From NCBI RefSeq assembly GCF_023278565.1, contig NC_064680.1, forward strand, positions 186,001 to 250,000: a stretch of 64,000 bases of DNA. Reading direction: 5' to 3'. Below, in pieces: positions 61,087 to 64,000 of this stretch (its first letter is position 1; every line of letters begins with the position of its first letter). Both the position numbers and the translations under genes were made by a program. Origin of the DNA: Colletotrichum lupini (lineage: Eukaryota > Ascomycota > Sordariomycetes > Glomerellales > Glomerellaceae). The notes under the pieces were generated by a model. That model did not search any database and was not told the origin of the DNA. It saw only the letters and a list, made by a program, of their open reading frames with translations.

Positions 61087-61744
61087 TATTACGACTTAAT
61101 ATATATAACTAAAACTAAGGCCCGCCCTATAAGCTTATAATAGTTATAATGTATTATATATATAGTCTATCGAGATAGTGGGAGTATCTATTAATACTGT
61201 GTATTACTACCGTGTAATCGATATCGAGAATCGCCCGAGCAGCCAGCAAAGGCAGAAATAAAAAAACAAATATTATATATATAAAAATACGGGAATATAA
61301 AGTAATTTTTATAAAATAAAAGAACTATAAATAAGTTATATATAAATAAGAAGTAGTAATTATGTAATAAAGTAATTATTATAATTATTTTAAGTAATTA
61401 CTTATCAATATTTACTAAGTAATTACTTAACGAATAAGAGTAATTATTAATAAAGGATATATTTATAAATAGACTTATATATAATATAAACTTAAACTAA
61501 GCTTAAAAATAGACTTCTATAGCTTTTTTAATAATTAATTTAATATTAGATCTTATAATTACTTTTAGCTATTTTTATTAAAAACCTTTTTTAACAAGAC
61601 TATAATTAATTACTAAAGCCTTACTTATTTTATAATTCATAAATATAGTTTTAAGGAAGCTATTTATAACTACGATATTATTTATTTAGTACTCGTAACC
61701 TTAACCTTTATTAATATATTTACTACGACTAGCTAGCCGTAATA
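61087..61744 (+). repeat. Right gypsy LTR with retroposon copy 5 inserted
   Basis: 658 bp, or 539 bp after subtracting the 106-bp insertion and its 13-bp duplication. It ends GCCGTAATA. Confidence 0.88.
61165..61270 (+). mobile_element. LINE/SINE-like retroposon, copy 5 (106 bp, 5'-truncated)
   Basis: Flanked by the perfect 13-bp repeat TATTATATATATA (61152-61164 and 61271-61283). It starts GTCTATCGAGATAG, internal to the longer copies, and ends GGCAGAAATAAAAAAACAAA. It is the least mutated copy. Confidence 0.88.
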
Positions 61745-62652
61745 ATAACCCGGCTCGGCTACTTATAAAAAACGGTATTAACTATTATTAGTAATTATAT
61801 TAGGATTTAATACGTTAGTAATAATACTTTTACTAAAAAAACGTTAATTAACCTTTTTTATTCTTTTCTAACTTACGATTATTACTCTTTATAAAATAAC
61901 CCATAAGGCTAATTTAAAAATAATTAAGTTATATATTAACTATTAATAGTTTATTCTAATTATTCTTAACGACGATACCCTTTATAGTAGGCCTACTATA
62001 CTTTTCTAAGGTTAGAATATTACCCTTAGTTTATATAATAATTCTATTTTAAAAGAGCCCTCTGTTTTTAAATATAACCTATTACTACGTCGAAGTACTA
62101 CCCCTACCCCTATATTAGCCCCTACGTAGTTATAAAAAAAGTAAAAAACTATTATTAAGGCCGCTAATAAGTAATTAGCTAGTATACTATAAAATACTAT
62201 TATTTTTATTATTAATACCTAATTTAACTTATAGCTTAGCGAGTTGATTACTAAAATAGTAAGACTTTAATAGCCTTAATTATTATTATAATACTTTTTT
62301 TAATAATCTTATTACCCTTACGACGTACCCTTTTTATTAAATTAGTAATAGTACTACTACTTTATAACTTCGTTAATACCTCTACTATAGCCGTAATTAA
62401 GGTAATTAAGCTAATAATATAATAAGTAGTAAGGGGGTAGCTAATAAAATTAACTATAAAGTAGTTAGTAAAATTAGCCTAGCCCGAGCCTAAGTAAGTA
62501 ATGATAATAATTCTAGTATTATAATAGTTAATTCGGTAAATAATTATATATTAAGTAGTTATAAACTCGTAATTATTAACGTAATAATTTCTATAGTAGT
62601 GTTATTATTAAAATATATATTAAGGCTATGCTGCCCTAGTTTCTACTAAATA
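61745..62652. mobile_element. Right arm of T1, RIP-degraded
   Basis: About 0.9 kb, AT-rich, no readable domain. The transition back to normal composition occurs at the right TIR. Confidence 0.5.
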
Positions 62653-62708
62653 GGGCCTAGTATGGGTGCGGGATAGCCTTTGTGTGGGTGCGGAATAGCC
62701 GTCCTCGT
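62653..62708 (-). repeat. Right TIR of T1
   Basis: Its reverse complement matches 30743-30798 with two transition mismatches, including both 17-bp submotifs. Confidence 0.85.
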
Positions 62709-63380
62709 CCTCAGACCTACCGCGGATGTTGGTTTAGTGTAAAAGTATCAGCGAGGAACCCCGGTGCGTGCTCGGCAGAGAAAACGACTCGCGGCGACAA
62801 TTCGCGCTTTTTTTATTTGCTGTTTCTTCTCGATGGCGTCTGTGCTAATCAAACAATATCCCGCTCGCCCGCGGCATGACCCTGTAGGCATAGTTTGGTG
62901 CCAAACAATAAAACTATGTAAGACACAGGCGCACAAGCTTCGAGAGAGAAGCCGAGTCTCTCATACCAACGGAAACGCCGCCTCGTCTTCAAGTGCGACT
63001 ACGATAGGAATGATTCCACCCGGTGTACCTTATTTGTATGGAAAGCGTTTCCAATGGCGTAAGCTCGTTGCCACACTTGGTTAAGAGCCGGTTCAACTAG
63101 ATGCTTCATATCGTAATATTGCAGTCGAGTCAAGATGTTTCACAGTAGTATCAAGGTGAAAGGGAAGCAATTTGCTAATGGATGTGTTCGTCTGTCTTAA
63201 CCAAGGAAAGAGGATTATACTATTGCTGATCTGGAGAGAAGTACCCAACACAAGTTGGTGACGTGGAAGTAGAGAAGGTAGAGAAGAGAATGAAATAGAA
63301 GAAGACAAATCTCAACAAAAGAAAACTTAGCCAGCATTGCCTAGCCAGGATTCCAAGCTTCATGACATCTGAGCATAAAG
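62709..63380. other. Intergenic region right of the transposon nest
   Basis: Normal composition. No gene is supported. It should hold the 3' UTR of the glycine-rich gene that ends at 63381. Short overlapping open frames at 62682-63084 lack family features. Confidence 0.45.
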
Positions 63381-64000
63381 CTAAGCGAGGAATTGGACTA
63401 CCGCACTGCCCTTAAAACTGTAATGATAGCCTATAACCTGCCTCGTCACCAAATTGCTGTTGAAATAGCTCGCCCCGCCACCACCGCCAGCTCCAATGGT
63501 GAAGAACTCGTTGCCGTAAGTCGAATACACCGATGCGCCGCTGCCGCCTCCAAAGTAACCGCCTCCGCCGCCGCCAGATGCGCCATACTGATTGGCACTG
63601 TTTAGTCGCGGAGTGCCAGTTGGGTATCCGACACTAGCACCGCCGTTGGTGCCACTACCGGGATTTCCAGCCAAGGCGTTGGTGTAGTTTCCGGCGTAAC
63701 CTCCTCCTGCTCCAGGGCCAGTGGTTGTGCCTGGAGCCCCGCCAAATGCATCGGTATAGTCAACTCCGGATGAATCTGTGAGGTAGAGGGATAATCCCAC
63801 CGTATCAGCTTGTCCGGTCCCTCCAGAGTCTGTAACGCGTCTGGAATTGGGGTCAGTGAAACTGAAGCCACCTGCGCCACCCGCACCGCCACCGACAGCC
63901 ACGAGAGTACTGTCTAGGTAGAAGGCTGAAGCTCCACCTCCGGCAGCACCTCCACCTAAACCATTTAGAGAGCTGCTTCCGCTTCCTCCATTGCCATAAG
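63381..64000 (-). CDS. Glycine-rich protein, C-terminal part (gene runs off the right edge)
   Basis: The frame is open from the window edge to a TAG stop at 63381-63383 (about 205 codons visible). The true start lies beyond 64000, so internal GTG or ATG codons should not be taken as the start. The sequence is dominated by Gly, Ala, Ser and Thr with runs such as YGASGGGGGGYFGGGSG and GAGGGGGASYF, aromatic residues at intervals, and a non-repetitive C-terminal cap (VIGYHYSFKGSAVVQFLA). This layout resembles glycine-rich lectin-like or adhesin-like surface domains of fungi and bacteria. Cell-surface location is a guess because the N terminus is not visible. An intron upstream cannot be ruled out. 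Confidence 0.7.
   Translation of the reverse strand, partial: YGNGGSGSSSLNGLGGGAAGGGASAFYLDSTLVAVGGGAGGAGGFSFTDPNSRRVTDSGGTGQADTVGLSLYLTDSSGVDYTDAFGGAPGTTTGPGAGGGYAGNYTNALAGNPGSGTNGGASVGYPTGTPRLNSANQYGASGGGGGGYFGGGSGASVYSTYGNEFFTIGAGGGGGASYFNSNLVTRQVIGYHYSFKGSAVVQFLA

Larger units (their letters stand above)
32997..61744. mobile_element. Inverted gypsy-family composite (minus-strand element joined to plus-strand element)
   Basis: Order from left to right: LTR (minus), 3' internal region (minus), pol and gag (minus, broken by several insertions), then a junction near 53541-53552, 3' internal region (plus), LTR (plus), gag-pol (plus), 3' internal region (plus), LTR (plus). All three LTRs are 539 bp once later insertions are removed. 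Both outer ends are therefore LTR 3' ends. The outer flanks are GTAAC (32992-32996) and ATAAC (61745-61749), compatible with one 5-bp target duplication changed by RIP. Neither inner LTR border has a matching flank, which argues against two separate insertions. Confidence 0.7.
30743..62708. mobile_element. Outer DNA transposon (T1) with 56-bp terminal inverted repeats, carrying nested insertions
   Basis: The sequence at 30743-30798 and the reverse complement of 62653-62708 match over 56 bp with two mismatches, both transitions. The repeats sit exactly at the two edges of a 32-kb AT-rich block. Each contains two related 17-bp motifs (GGCTATTCCGCACCCAC and GGCTATCCCGCACCCAT) 22 bp apart, as for transposase binding sites. 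Removing the gypsy-family composite at 32997-61744 and one 5-bp duplication leaves about 3.2 kb, a usual size for a DNA transposon. The arms (30799-32996 and 61745-62652) are too RIP-mutated to identify a transposase. No convincing target duplication flanks the TIRs, so the superfamily is open. Confidence 0.75.

Noticed and set aside
30743..62708. Centromere or mitochondrial DNA insertion as explanation of the 32-kb AT-rich block
   Set aside because: Every large sub-block can be assigned to transposons with LTRs, TIRs or target duplications, and the borders are exact TIRs. The AT bias is transition-type damage, not mitochondrial sequence.
30743..62708. Starship-type giant mobile element
   Set aside because: No tyrosine-recombinase captain gene or cargo genes are readable, and the ends are long TIRs. 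Nested ordinary transposons explain the size.
30730..62725. Target-site duplication for T1
   Set aside because: The flanks outside the TIR (GCAAGACCC on the left and CCTCAGACC on the right) do not align as a direct repeat, so none is claimed.
1..64000. tRNA or rRNA genes
   Set aside because: No cloverleaf with convincing A and B boxes and no rRNA-like stretch was found by eye. A covariance-model scan would be decisive.

Overview
The window looks like nuclear DNA of a filamentous ascomycete (Pezizomycotina, probably a sordariomycete). Genes carry short introns of 52-85 nt with GT...AG ends and CTAAY-like branch sites. The protein set is fungal (DUF3844, Ntr2, a secreted L-amino-acid oxidase). 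Blocks of near-normal base composition alternate sharply with extremely AT-rich blocks full of C:G to T:A changes, the signature of repeat-induced point mutation (RIP).

Region 1 (1-15350) is an ordinary gene-bearing block. From left to right: a conserved membrane protein on the minus strand (361-1763), a DUF3844 secretory-pathway membrane protein (2707-3936), an Ntr2-like spliceosome-disassembly factor (4209-5717, minus), the Sm core protein SmG (6005-6536), a Cdc25/arsenate-reductase-type rhodanese (6749-7304, minus), a secreted L-amino-acid oxidase (9653-11853) and a FAD-dependent amine-oxidase-like oxidoreductase (12513-14050, minus). Ntr2 and SmG share a 287-bp divergent promoter. The two flavoenzymes converge.

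Region 2 (15356-21248) is a complete but RIP-dead Ty1/copia retrotransposon with 177-bp LTRs and a perfect GATAC target duplication. Region 3 (21254-30742) returns to normal composition but is gene-poor. It has an AT-rich island at about 23.2-23.96 kb flanked by a 14-bp direct repeat, and one intact intronless flavohaemoglobin gene (28238-29500).

Region 4 (30743-62708) is a 32-kb AT-rich block that can be read as nested transposons. The outermost layer is a DNA element with 56-bp terminal inverted repeats. It is split by a rearranged, inverted gypsy-family composite (32997-61744). That composite is interrupted by a Mutator-like element (38405-49604) with TIRs of about 86 bp and a 9-bp target duplication. 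The Mutator-like element is in turn interrupted by a second gypsy element (39156-46767, 552-bp LTRs). Five copies of a LINE/SINE-like retroposon with a shared 3' end, variable 5' truncation and 13-17-bp target duplications are scattered through the layers.

Region 5 (62709-64000) returns to normal composition and holds the 3' end of a glycine-rich protein gene running off the right edge (63381-64000, minus).

Exon boundaries, TIRs, LTRs and target duplications were read by eye. Functional names rest on recognised family motifs, not on database searches. No new enzymatic or defence system was found. The most unusual content is the architecture of the nested, RIP-silenced transposons.
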